DNA of 64,000 nt from Planctomycetota bacterium (GTDB taxonomy: Bacteria > Planctomycetota > UBA8742 > UBA2392), in NCBI GenBank assembly GCA_020849795.1, contig JADZFR010000006.1, positions 46,900-110,899 of the forward strand, written 5' to 3'. Of the stretch, positions 1 to 9,516 are shown piece after piece; within the stretch, counting starts at the first letter, position 1; every line of letters starts with the position of its first letter. The notes under the pieces were generated by a model. The model made no database searches and was not told the DNA's origin. It saw only the letters and a program-made list of their open reading frames with translations. A program made the translations under genes and the position numbers.

Positions 1-491
1 ATCATCTGCGACATGCCCACCAGCAGGCGCTTGTCGCCCTTGATCTCGAACTCGCGGTTCTTGTCTTCTTCTTTCTTGGCGTTCTTTTCGAACAGCTTGA
101 CTTGCAGGTTGCCATCAACGCTTTTGTAGACCTTGTGCTTGGTCAGTTCGTCGCCTTCGTGCTCTTTGCTTTCCTCGAACAGCAGCACCAGGTCGGCACC
201 GACCATGGCTTTGCCCTGCATTTTCGTTGAAACTTCGCCCAGCTTGATCAGACCGTCCATCGTCACCACGTAGCACTTCTTGCCCTCGTGCTCGCCGTGG
301 TCGACCTTGAACGTGAACTCGCCGACCGTGATGCCCAGCATGCGCAGTTTCAGCTTGGTTTCGCCCTTGGCGTTTTCGCTGAGTGCGGTCTGGCTTTCCA
401 CGAACTTGGTGGCTTCCTGGCGCTCGGCTTCGCCGGCGAACAGCGGCGCGCACGCAAGCAGCGCCAGCAGCGGAATCATGAGTCGCTTCAT
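1..491 (-). CDS. Secreted protein of unknown function, incomplete (C-terminus outside window)
   Basis: About 163 codons are visible; the frame runs off the left edge with no stop. The ATG at 491 begins a clear signal peptide (Lys-Arg, then a Leu/Ala-rich core, and a probable cleavage after LFA around residue 19). The mature part is rich in Lys and Glu and reads like a beta-rich domain (LKLRMLGITVGEFTFKV around residues 46-62). A distant likeness to DUF3108-type periplasmic proteins is possible but unproven. It lies 41 nt downstream of mutY on the same strand and may be the last gene of that unit. No enzymatic motif is visible. Confidence 0.75.
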   Translation of the reverse strand, partial: MKRLMIPLLALLACAPLFAGEAERQEATKFVESQTALSENAKGETKLKLRMLGITVGEFTFKVDHGEHEGKKCYVVTMDGLIKLGEVSTKMQGKAMVGADLVLLFEESKEHEGDELTKHKVYKSVDGNLQVKLFEKNAKKEEDKNREFEIKGDKRLLVGMSQM

Positions 492-532
492 TTCTGTCTC
501 CTTTTCGGTCCCGGCAGGATTGTAGGACCGCG

Positions 533-1582
533 CTACCCTGCCGATAGGCGCCGACAAGCCGCGAGCGCTTTGCGCGTCGCCGATGCAATCGCGGCATTTT
601 CGGCGGCACGTTCCGTGAACCATCTGCCGCGCACACTGCCAACAACAACAGCCGCCTGCACTGCGAGCTGTACATCGAACTCCATGATGCTGTGGCGCAC
701 GGTCACGGGCTGGCCCACGGCTTCGATGCGGCCGCCCAGCGCGCTGACTGTCGGCGGCGGCTGATCGTCGGCCCAGGCGGCGTGCGGCAACTCCCACAAC
801 CCGGCGGGCAATACGCTGGTGTTGTCACCTTCGTTGCGCCGCCGCATCAGCACGCGTCCCGCGCCATCGCGCACCGCCAGCACAAGGTAGCGCAGGCGCT
901 GCTTCTTTTTGCGCCGTGCCGGAGCGGGATAGTGGCTGACGCTGCCCGCTTTGAACGCGGCGCAGCTCGCGGCGCAGGGGCAATCGCCGCAGCGCGGATT
1001 GCGCGGCGTGCACACAGTCGCACCAAGCTCCATCAGTGACTGGTTAAGGTCGGCTGGCGCCAAGCCCTGCTGTCCGCCGTCGCGCACCCATTGTTCTGCG
1101 AGCGTCCAGACCTTCGTGCCCCGCTTCGGAACCGCAATGCGGTGCATGCGCGCGAACACGCGCTCAATGTTGCCGTCTACAATCGGCTCCATCTGGTTGA
1201 ACGCGATGCTCAAGACCGCGCCGGCGGTGTAGCGTCCGATGCCGGGCAGCGCCAGCAGGGCCGCGCGGTCCCGCGGCACTCGTCCACTGTGGCGCGCGAC
1301 GACCTGCCGGCTTGCCGTGTGCAGCATGCGCGCGCGACGGTAATAGCCAAGGCCGGACCATGCCTGCAGCACCTGCTCGATGGGGGCTTCTGCCAGCGCC
1401 CGCGCCGTCGGAAAACGCCTGAGAAAGGCAACGAACTTGTCGCGCACCGCTTCCACGCGCGTCTGCTGCAGCATGATCTCGCTGACCCACACGCGATACG
1501 GCGTGGGCCGGCGGCGCCACGGCAGGTCGCGCGCATTGCGCTCAAACCAGTGGCACAGCGCCTGTTGCGGGGTTTGCTTCAT
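533..1582 (-). CDS. mutY: A/G-specific adenine glycosylase MutY
   Basis: Removes adenine mispaired with 8-oxoguanine in base-excision repair. The 349-residue length is normal for MutY. The helix-hairpin-helix-GPD core is clear: SEIMLQQTRVE holds the catalytic Glu (E35), LPGIGRYTAGA the HhH loop (about 112-122), and VDGNIERV the catalytic Asp (D136). The 4Fe-4S ligands are C191, C198, C201 and C207 (C-X6-C-X2-C-X5-C). The C-terminal third (from about 225) is the NUDIX-like 8-oxoG recognition domain. The gene starts 19 nt after the adaptor gene on the same strand, so it may be read from the exporter promoter; a functional link to the exporter is not implied. Confidence 0.97.
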   Translation of the reverse strand: MKQTPQQALCHWFERNARDLPWRRRPTPYRVWVSEIMLQQTRVEAVRDKFVAFLRRFPTARALAEAPIEQVLQAWSGLGYYRRARMLHTASRQVVARHSGRVPRDRAALLALPGIGRYTAGAVLSIAFNQMEPIVDGNIERVFARMHRIAVPKRGTKVWTLAEQWVRDGGQQGLAPADLNQSLMELGATVCTPRNPRCGDCPCAASCAAFKAGSVSHYPAPARRKKKQRLRYLVLAVRDGAGRVLMRRRNEGDNTSVLPAGLWELPHAAWADDQPPPTVSALGGRIEAVGQPVTVRHSIMEFDVQLAVQAAVVVGSVRGRWFTERAAENAAIASATRKALAACRRLSAG

Positions 1583-1601
1583 GGATGCCGACCGCGGCGG
1601 A

Positions 1602-2789
1602 TCACTTCAGGGGCGTAATCTCGACGCCGTCTTTCACGTTGTCGCCGGGGTGGATGATCACCTCATCGCCCTCGTTCAAGCCGCTCAGTACTTCGGCTTC
1701 GAGCCCGTTGCGCACGCCGACCTTCACTTTCAGCTCGTGCGCCACGCCGTCACGCACCTGGAACAGTGCAGGGCCGTCCTCGGTGTTGAAAAGCGCTCCG
1801 GCCGGCACCTTGAGCGTCTGGAGGCGTTCTACCAATATCACGCGCGCCTCGACGCGATAGCTGTCGCCCAGCGCCGCCCATTTCTGCGGCGGCTCATCAA
1901 AGTCAATCACGACGTTCACGCGCTGTTCTTCGACGCCAAGTGCCGAAAGCTTGGTGAAGCCCGACGGTTCAATCACCCGCACACGGCCTTTCAACGAGCC
2001 TTCGCCGCCCCAGCGCTCCATGCGCACGCGCATGCCCGGCTTGATGCGCACGGCGTCACGCGAAAGTACGTCGGCAACAACTTCAAGGCTCGCGGGATTT
2101 CCGATCTCGATCAACATCTCGCCCGGCATCACAGCGCCCGCACTCTCGCGATACACGCGCAACACCCTGCCCGCCACGGGCGACACCAGCGGCAGCGCCG
2201 CCAAGTCGGCGCCGTCGTTGCTGAACACCAGCGCCGCCCGTGCCATCTCAAGGTCATGGCCCGCGGCGGCTTTGCTGAACTGGGCGGATTGCAGGCTTGC
2301 TTCGGCGGCGGCGCGCCGTGTGTCGGCTGCCTGCACAACCTCTTCGCTCACGAGCTGCTTCTTGCCCAGGCCCTCCAGTCGCTCGTGCTCTTTGATCGCG
2401 AATTTGCGCTCGGCCGTGGCGGCGGTGACGGCTGCCTCGGCGGCCAGCGCGCGCTGCTCAGCGGCCAGGATGCGGGCCTTGGCCTCGGCTTGCGCGCGGG
2501 CATCCAGTGGTTGTGGCGGCAAGGGCATGAGAGAGCAGAGCTGCTGGCCGGCGGCGACGGTGTCACCGGGCTTGAGGCTGGTGCGGCTCATGTTTGCGGC
2601 GATGGGCGCCACGATCGTGTAGCGGTCGCGCACGCGCGTGCGGGACTCGTTGTCGATCGTGACCAGCAATTCGCCGCGCGTGACCTTGGCGGTCTCCACG
2701 TCCACGGGCTTGGGCATGAAGCCATAGGCGACCAATGCCAGGATGCCCAGGGCAACGACGATGAACGCTGCGCGCTTAACCCACTTCAT
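1602..2789 (-). CDS. HlyD/MacA-type periplasmic adaptor subunit
   Basis: Membrane fusion protein that would link the inner-membrane ABC transporter to an outer-membrane exit duct. It has 395 residues. An N-terminal membrane anchor (about 7-25) is followed by a first lipoyl half (about 40-95), a long Ala/Glu-rich coiled-coil hairpin (about 98-200), the second lipoyl half (LPLVSPVAGRVLRVY), a beta-barrel and a C-terminal membrane-proximal domain (GLNEGDEVIIHPGD). Its stop lies 21 nt downstream of the permease end, in the order ATPase, permease, adaptor. No outer-membrane TolC-type gene is present nearby. The substrate is unknown; MacAB-like export of lipids, peptides or lipoproteins is possible. 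Confidence 0.92.
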   Translation of the reverse strand: MKWVKRAAFIVVALGILALVAYGFMPKPVDVETAKVTRGELLVTIDNESRTRVRDRYTIVAPIAANMSRTSLKPGDTVAAGQQLCSLMPLPPQPLDARAQAEAKARILAAEQRALAAEAAVTAATAERKFAIKEHERLEGLGKKQLVSEEVVQAADTRRAAAEASLQSAQFSKAAAGHDLEMARAALVFSNDGADLAALPLVSPVAGRVLRVYRESAGAVMPGEMLIEIGNPASLEVVADVLSRDAVRIKPGMRVRMERWGGEGSLKGRVRVIEPSGFTKLSALGVEEQRVNVVIDFDEPPQKWAALGDSYRVEARVILVERLQTLKVPAGALFNTEDGPALFQVRDGVAHELKVKVGVRNGLEAEVLSGLNEGDEVIIHPGDNVKDGVEITPLK

Positions 2790-2810
2790 CCGGCTGTCCT
2801 CATGGCGCAG

Positions 2811-5173
2811 TTACTCGCGCGATTTCAGTACTTCGACCAGGTCAAGCGTGTCCAGCCGCCTGCGCACCAGCAGCCCGGAGATGGTCGCCGAGACGATAAC
2901 GGCGCTGGCTGCCAGTGCATAGGTCGTGTCGCTGATCACCTTGGGAAAGCGCATGACTTCAGAGTTCAGTGTGGTCAGCATGACGCCCACCACGATGTCT
3001 CCCAGCAGAAAGCCCAGCGGTACCGCCGCAATCGTCAGGATTGCCAGTTCGCCCAGCAGGATGTAGCTGATTTCGCCGCGCGTCAGGCCCAACACCCGCA
3101 GGCTGGCCAGTTCACGGGCGCGCTCACTCAGGCTCACGCGCGCCGCGTTGTAAATCACGCCGAACGCGATGATCACAGCAAACCCGATATTGAAAGAAAG
3201 CGAGACCATCAGGTTTTCCTCTATGACTTTCCTGAGGTTACCGATGATGGCGGCTTTGCTTGCGACGGCTCCGACCATGGGGCGCTTGCGCAGTTCGTCA
3301 TTGATTGCGCGTTCGTCTTTGCCGTCGGTCAGCAGGTTGGCGCCGCTGATCACGTCACCCTCCTGCATCAGTTGATTCAGCGCCGTGAGGTCCATGTAGG
3401 CCGTTACGCCCATGAAGTCATCGACCAGGGCCACGACGCCGATCTGGCGGACAGGCCGCGCGCCCTCAAGCACCTCCACGGTCAGTTCGTCGCCGGCCCG
3501 GATCTCCAGCGCGTCGCCCAGCACGCGCGACAGCAGAATTCCTTGCGGCGGCATCGGGATCGGCTCAAGCTCGGTGTTCAGCACCCGCGAAAGCCGCGCA
3601 TCGGCGGGTATGCCCTGGATGGCGACGCGCCGGTGGCGGTGCCGAAAGCGCAGCGTCGCGGGCACAGCGCGTGTCGGCTCGGCGTACACAACGCCGGGGA
3701 TCGACTCGAGTTCGTGCAGTGCTGCGCGCGAGCGCGGGTACGACAGCGTGACCGTCAGGTGCTCGCGATGCATCACGTTGCTCTGCACATCAATCACGTG
3801 CAGAAAAACATCCATGAACGCCGTGCCCATCACCAGGATGCTGACGGCCAGGGCAAGGCCGACGACGGTCAGCGCCGACTTGAACGGCTTGCGCTCAAGG
3901 TTGCGCAGGATCATGCGTGTCGGCTGTGCCAGCCAGCGCTGCAACCCGATGCGTTCGACAATCGTCGCCCGGTACGTCGGCGGTGCCTCGGGCCGCATGG
4001 CCTCCGCCGGCGGCAACGCAGCCGCGCGCCGCACCGCACCGAACGTGCCGGCATACCCGGCGATTGCGGTAATTGCCACGGCGGACACGGGAACCCAGGG
4101 CGGCATGCGGAAGACCAGCGTGGGAAAGTGGTAGTAGTCGCCGTAGATGCCGACCAGCAGCCCGCCCAGCCACCAGCCCAGCAGCGTGCCGACGATGCCG
4201 CCCAGCAGGATGATCACGCCGACAAGCTGGGCAAAGTGCAGGCCCACCTGCAGGTTGGAATAACCAAACGCCTTGAGCGCCGCCACCTGGTCGCGCTGTG
4301 TGGCAATCACGCGGGACAGCACCACGTGCAGCAGAAAGGCGGCAACACCGATAAAGATCAGCGGGATGAACACGCCGAAGGTCTCCAGCTGCGCGAACTC
4401 GTTGTTCAAGAACCAGTCCGACACCTGGTCTTTGCGCGCATAGGCGCCTAACCCGCCATAGGGCCGCAGAATGTCGTCCAGCCGCGCGATTACCTCGCGT
4501 TCGCTTGCGCCGGGCAGCAGTGTCAGCGTTACGTCGTTGTACGCGCCCACCATGTCGTATGCGGCTGCGAGCTCGGTCTGGTTCATCCACATCACGGCGT
4601 AGCGGCGGTCATCGGGCATCAACTCGCCCGCCGGGATCGAGTACACAAACTCGGGCGACAGCGCAAAGCCGACCATGCGCAATGACTTGCGGCGGCCGTT
4701 GATCACGGCGTCGACGGTATCGCCAAGCTGATAGCCGTTGGCCTTGGCGAACATTTCGATGACGACGACTTCGCCGCTTGCGCCGGGTTCGGGCAGGCGG
4801 CCTTTGCGCAAGTCCAGGTCGTTCAGCGCGGGGCGCTGCCCGTCGGGGATTGAGACCAGGCGCCCCGTCGCGGGCTCGCGCAGTTGGGGCATGTCCAGCA
4901 TGACCTCAAGGGTTACGCGCGCTTCAACGACATCGACGCCCGGGATACTGCGAATGTCCTGCACCGTGTGCGCGGGCGCCCGCACGCAGTTGGCAAAGAC
5001 CTGCGCGAAGCGCTGCCCGGTGTAAAAGCTCGCGCGAGCGTGGCGCAGCGTCTCAAGCGCGGCGAGTTGCGTCACGCACAATGCCACGCCGCTGGCGATG
5101 ATCATGACGATCGCCAGCGCCTGGCCCTTCGTGTGCCAGAGATCGCGCAGCAGCTTGAGGTTGATTGCGCGCA

Positions 5174-5174
<1 letters not shown>
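2811..5174 (-). CDS. FtsX/MacB-family ABC transporter permease (two FtsX modules)
   Basis: Integral membrane subunit of an ABC exporter. A start at the ATG at 5174 gives a 1-nt TGATG overlap with the ATPase stop, so translation is probably coupled; a GTG six bases upstream is less likely. The protein begins MRAINLKLLRDL, then a helix (about 15-38), a large periplasmic domain, three helices around residues 280-400, a second FtsX module with a helix near 440-465, another periplasmic domain, and three C-terminal helices ending in the typical RRRLDTLDLVEVLKSRE tail. About 787 residues, near the usual length for duplicated-FtsX permeases. It acts with the neighbouring ATPase and adaptor. Confidence 0.93.
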
Positions 5175-5917
<743 letters not shown>

Positions 5918-5930
5918 TGGGCTGGTTTTA

Positions 5931-5959
5931 GCCGCAGATGAACACAGATAAACACAGAT
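5931..5959. repeat. Single arm of a CACAGATGAACAC-type dispersed repeat
   Basis: GCCGCAGATGAACACAGATA and the following AACACAGAT match the arms of the long inverted repeat at 57037-57186. Only one arm is recognisable here, so it is probably a decayed copy. It lies between the SDR gene end and the ATPase start. Confidence 0.6.
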
Positions 5960-6029
5960 TCCGGGACCAGCGATGCCGAGTCGTGTGCCTGCTGCTTGCG
6001 CCGGTTGGTTGTTTCAATCTGCAAGCGCG

Positions 6030-6878
6030 CTAGGTGCCTTTGACGCGGCGGCGGATGGCCTCTTCGTCGATGTCTTGCTCGCCCCACAGTGTGCGGCCGT
6101 CCATGCCGCCCGCCACTGTCATGACCTCGCCGCTCGTGTGGCGCGAGATTGCGGGGCTGCTGAGCACCAGCACCGTGCGGGCAATGTCGTCTGCGCGGGC
6201 AAGCTGTCGCATCGGCATCGTGCGCACGATGCGCTGGATCACGCCCTCCTGCTCCAGCGCCGGTCGCGCCATTTCCGTGACCGTCCAGCCGGGCTCGACC
6301 ATGTTTACGCGGCCGAACGGGTCAATGCGAGCAATGTCAGTTTTGAGTGTGCGCACCAGCCCGTACAAACCGGCCTTGGAGGTTGCGTAGTCGGCGTGGC
6401 CGGGCTCGCCGAATTTGCCGGCTGTGCTGCCGATGAAGGTCAGCGCGGCACCGTGGCCGTCTGCGCGCGGGCCCGTCGCCGCGAGCGCTTCCATGAAGGC
6501 TTTGGCAGTCCAGACGCTGCCGAGCAGGTTGACGCGCAGCGTGTCTTCGAAACGCTGGGGTGGCATCTCGTCGAGGCGCTCATTGGGTGGCGGCCATTTG
6601 CCCGCGTTAGCGACGCAGATGTCCACGCGCCCGAAGCGTTGCCGACCGGCATTCACGGCTGCGCGCACCTGCGCCAGGTCGGTGATGTCGGCCGAGCATG
6701 CGAGGGCGCGGTCGGCGAATGCCTGCTCTCTTACCCAAGCCTGCAAGCTGCCGAACTGGCTGTGGCCGGTGAGCACAAGGTTGCAGCCCTCAGCGCCGAA
6801 AGCGCGGGCCAGCGCGCGGCCGATACCGCCGGATGCGCCGGTGATGAGCACAGTTTTGTCGGTCAGCAGCAGGTCCAT
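6030..6878 (-). CDS. Short-chain dehydrogenase/reductase (SDR)
   Basis: NAD(P)-dependent oxidoreductase of the classical SDR family, 282 residues. The Rossmann motif is TGASGGIG (13-20), followed by a VANAG loop, a catalytic Ser in FIGSTAGKFG and the Tyr-Lys pair in DYATSKAG. The C-terminal GGMDGRTLWG region is usual for the family. The start ATG at 6878 overlaps the stop of the sugar-dehydrogenase gene by one base (TGATG), so the two are one operon. The frame is open upstream, but that extension overlaps the neighbour and is not used. The substrate cannot be named; the neighbour hints at sugar or polyol oxidation. Confidence 0.92.
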   Translation of the reverse strand: MDLLLTDKTVLITGASGGIGRALARAFGAEGCNLVLTGHSQFGSLQAWVREQAFADRALACSADITDLAQVRAAVNAGRQRFGRVDICVANAGKWPPPNERLDEMPPQRFEDTLRVNLLGSVWTAKAFMEALAATGPRADGHGAALTFIGSTAGKFGEPGHADYATSKAGLYGLVRTLKTDIARIDPFGRVNMVEPGWTVTEMARPALEQEGVIQRIVRTMPMRQLARADDIARTVLVLSSPAISRHTSGEVMTVAGGMDGRTLWGEQDIDEEAIRRRVKGT

Positions 6879-8131
6879 CAATCGGCCTTTGGTTCTACCC
6901 GGTAAATGTAGCCGCCGCGGTGGTCGCACACGTACATTTCGCCGTCGGCGTCCAGGCCAAAACTCGATGGTGTGAACCCGACCTTGTGGTACAGCAGCTG
7001 GTTGCTCAGCAGCTTCTTTTCCGCGGCGTCGTAGCGCAGGCCCCAAACGCGCCCGCTGCCGTAATCGGCGTAGACGTACACGCCCTGCAGGCTCTTGTGT
7101 GTTTTGCCGCGGTAGACAAAGCCGCCGGTAACGCTGATGCCGAGTTTGCGTTCGTAGTCGATGACCGGGTCGATCATGGTGTCCGTTTTGTCGCCGCGAA
7201 ATTTGTGAAAGCCCTCGCGCACGTTCCAGCCGTAGTTGCCGCCTTTGACGATGATGTCAATTTCTTCATAGCTGACCTGGCCGACGTCGCCGCCCCACAG
7301 CAGGCCGGTTTCAGGGTCAAAGCTCATGCGCCACACGTTGCGCAGGCCATAGGCCCAGATTTCAGGCAGCGCGTCGTCACGGCCCACGAAGGGGTTGTCT
7401 TTGGGTATGCCGTACTGCTTGCCTTCGTCGGGTTTGTCCACGTCGATGCGCAGTACGGTGCCCAGCCAGGTTTTCAGGTTCTGGCCGTGGCCGTGGGGGT
7501 CGTTGGCGCTGCCGCCATCGCCGTAGCTGGCATACAGAAAGCCGTCGGCTCCAAAGACCAGCTCGCAGCCGTTGTGGTTGCCGTAGGGCTGCTCGATTTC
7601 AAACAGGATCGTTTCACTTGACACGTCAATATTGCGCGTCTTTGCATCCACCTTGAAGCGTGAAGTCACGCCGCGCCGCGGCTTGTCGCCGGCCTGGTGC
7701 TGGGAGTAGTGGATGTAGACGAAGTTGTTTTCCTTGAACTTGGGGTGAAAGGCCATCGCGAGCAGGCCTTCTTCGTTGTTGCGGCGGCGCGGGATGCGGG
7801 ATGCGATATCCAGGAATGTCTCGCGTTCCTTGACAGCCGGGTCGTTCTTGAACCGAAAGATGCGGCCGTTCTGCTCGATCACGTAGATCTCGCCGGTGCC
7901 GTCGGGCGCCACTCCAAACCACAGCGGCATTTCGAACTTGAGGTTGGGAAATGCGCTGACAAGCTCAAGCGCAGGCGCGGGGCCGGGCTCGGCACTGTCG
8001 GCGCCGGTGACCCAGTCACGCCACGCGCCGTAGTTGCGATCATAAAGCCACGCGCCGCCGGCGGCCAGGATTGCCACGACCAGCACGAACGGAAGGATCA
8101 CTCGCATGCGCAACTTTCCCTTGCCAGGCAT
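6878..8131 (-). CDS. PQQ-dependent sugar dehydrogenase (GSDH/YliI family), membrane-anchored
   Basis: Six-bladed beta-propeller of the soluble aldose/glucose dehydrogenase family, which oxidises sugars with pyrroloquinoline quinone in the periplasm; some relatives have other substrates. Family signatures are seen: NHNGCELVFGADGFLY, YGDGGSANDPHGHGQN, LPEIWAYGLRNVWRMSFD and WGGDVGQVSYEEIDI. An N-terminal helix (about 10-25) is a signal anchor. A start at the second ATG (8107, beginning MRVILPFVLVV) is also possible; GGGAAAG lies upstream of it. Expected length (417 residues). It is first in an operon with the SDR and diverges from egtB. No PQQ synthesis genes are in the window. Confidence 0.9.
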   Translation of the reverse strand: MPGKGKLRMRVILPFVLVVAILAAGGAWLYDRNYGAWRDWVTGADSAEPGPAPALELVSAFPNLKFEMPLWFGVAPDGTGEIYVIEQNGRIFRFKNDPAVKERETFLDIASRIPRRRNNEEGLLAMAFHPKFKENNFVYIHYSQHQAGDKPRRGVTSRFKVDAKTRNIDVSSETILFEIEQPYGNHNGCELVFGADGFLYASYGDGGSANDPHGHGQNLKTWLGTVLRIDVDKPDEGKQYGIPKDNPFVGRDDALPEIWAYGLRNVWRMSFDPETGLLWGGDVGQVSYEEIDIIVKGGNYGWNVREGFHKFRGDKTDTMIDPVIDYERKLGISVTGGFVYRGKTHKSLQGVYVYADYGSGRVWGLRYDAAEKKLLSNQLLYHKVGFTPSSFGLDADGEMYVCDHRGGYIYRVEPKAD

Positions 8132-8204
8132 TCGCGCAGCATAGCAGGCACTGGCGCGGAATCACGCGGGGTCGGCATTCAGCCATCGCATCGTGGTGGG
8201 GTAT

Positions 8205-8240
8205 GGCTGTGCGTTCGGGACTTCCACCAGACGCACAGCC
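8205..8240. promoter_or_regulatory. Perfect 10-bp inverted repeat in a divergent promoter region
   Basis: GGCTGTGCGT (8205-8214) and ACGCACAGCC (8231-8240) are perfectly complementary with a 16-nt spacer. The site lies between the divergent sugar-dehydrogenase and egtB starts, with no T-run on either side, so an operator or leader hairpin is more likely than a terminator. Confidence 0.5.
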
Positions 8241-8281
8241 TAAACGATGAGGTTGGGGGGTCAACAAATTGCGCAGGTCGT

Positions 8282-8287
8282 TATACT
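8282..8287 (+). promoter_or_regulatory. Predicted -10 box of egtB (likely leaderless)
   Basis: TATACT lies 8 nt before the egtB ATG at 8296, with no Shine-Dalgarno between. Transcription would begin at or next to the start codon. No convincing -35 is seen at 16-18 nt. Confidence 0.5.
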
Positions 8288-8295
8288 CGCGCGCC

Positions 8296-9516
8296 ATGCA
8301 CGACCGGCAAATGCTATTGCGGTCATTCGCGACCGCGCGCAGCACCAGCGAGCGGCTGTGCAAGCCGCTGTGCACAGAGGACTATGTGCCGCAGCCGCAC
8401 ACCGACGTCAGCCCGCCCCGCTGGCACCTGGCGCACACCACGTGGTTTTTTGAGGAGTTTGTGCTGAAGGCATTTGCTCCCGGCTATCAGCCGTTTCACC
8501 CGCAATACGCCTTTCTCTTTAACAGCTACTACAACCTTGTCGGCGAGCGCACACTGCGTCACGAGCGCGGAGGCATGACGCGGCCGACCGTCGCGCAGGT
8601 TTACGAATACCGGCACTCGATCGATGCGCGCGTAACGGCGTTGCTTGAATCGTGCAGCGACGCGACCCAGCACGAACTGGCGCCGATTCTTGAAGTCGGC
8701 TTGAACCACGAGCAGCAGCACCAGGAGCTGTTACTGGCCGACATCAAGTCAATCCTGCACCAGGCGCCGCTGTTTCCGGCGTATGCAGAGGGCGAAGCAC
8801 CGGCGGCCGACGCGCCGCCCGATACATGGGCGAAGTTCGGCGGCGGTGTCACACGCATCGGGCATGAGCAGGGCGGCTTTGCCTTCGACAACGAGTCACC
8901 GGCCCATGACGTTCTGTTGCAGCCGTTCAAGCTGGCGCACGGGCTGGTCAGTAACGCGCAATACCTTGAGTTCATGCTGCAAGGCGGCTATCGCCGGCCG
9001 GAGTTGTGGCTGTCCGACGGCTGGGACGTGGCGCAGGCGCAACGCTGGGATTCGCCGCTGTACTGGCACATGCAGAACGGGCAACGCACGCAGTTCACGC
9101 TGTATGGGCTGCGCGCGATGGATCCCCACGCGCCAGTCACCCATGTCAGCTACTATGAAGCCGACGCGTATGCGCGCTGGGCAGGCAAGCGGCTGCCAAC
9201 CGAGTTTGAGTGGGAGCACGCGGCGCGGCAGCAGGGCGGCGATGCGGCAGGGTTGCCGGCATTGCACCCGCACGCGCACGGCATGCACGGCAGCGTGTGG
9301 CAATGGACCTCAAGCAGCTATGCGCCCTATCCCGGGTTTCGGGTGTGCCAGGGCCCGCTTGGCGAATACAACGGCAAGTTCATGGTCAACCAGCAGGTGC
9401 TGCGCGGCGGCAGTGTTGCCAGCGCGCCAGACCACCTGCGCGTGACATACCGGAACTTCTGGCACGCGGACAAGCGCTGGCAGTTCTCGGGCATTCGTCT
9501 GGCGGAGGACGCGTGA
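8296..9516 (+). CDS. egtB: Ergothioneine biosynthesis sulfoxide synthase EgtB
   Basis: Non-heme iron enzyme that joins hercynine to a cysteine donor with oxygen, in ergothioneine synthesis. An N-terminal DinB-like domain carries the iron ligands: WHLAHTTWFF (H47) and HEQQHQE (H138, H142). A C-terminal formylglycine-generating-enzyme-like domain follows (FAFDNESPAH, LPTEFEWEHAAR, VWQWTSSSY, LRGGS). The ATG at 8296 gives 406 residues, near the family norm of about 430; an ATG 27 nt upstream precedes the -10 box and is rejected. It overlaps egtD by GTGA. No egtA, egtC or egtE is in the window, so the thiol donor could be cysteine or gamma-glutamylcysteine. Confidence 0.93.
   Translation: MHDRQMLLRSFATARSTSERLCKPLCTEDYVPQPHTDVSPPRWHLAHTTWFFEEFVLKAFAPGYQPFHPQYAFLFNSYYNLVGERTLRHERGGMTRPTVAQVYEYRHSIDARVTALLESCSDATQHELAPILEVGLNHEQQHQELLLADIKSILHQAPLFPAYAEGEAPAADAPPDTWAKFGGGVTRIGHEQGGFAFDNESPAHDVLLQPFKLAHGLVSNAQYLEFMLQGGYRRPELWLSDGWDVAQAQRWDSPLYWHMQNGQRTQFTLYGLRAMDPHAPVTHVSYYEADAYARWAGKRLPTEFEWEHAARQQGGDAAGLPALHPHAHGMHGSVWQWTSSSYAPYPGFRVCQGPLGEYNGKFMVNQQVLRGGSVASAPDHLRVTYRNFWHADKRWQFSGIRLAEDA

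Noticed and set aside
1380..4451. A 1023-codon open frame on the plus strand over mutY, the adaptor and the permease
   Set aside because: It lies antisense to three well-supported genes, has no family motif and is rich in His, Gln and Arg, as expected from the complement of GC-rich coding DNA.
6879..7046. A longer N-terminus for the SDR protein starting at 7046
   Set aside because: It would overlap the sugar-dehydrogenase gene by 168 nt, and the Rossmann motif sits at the normal distance from the ATG at 6878.
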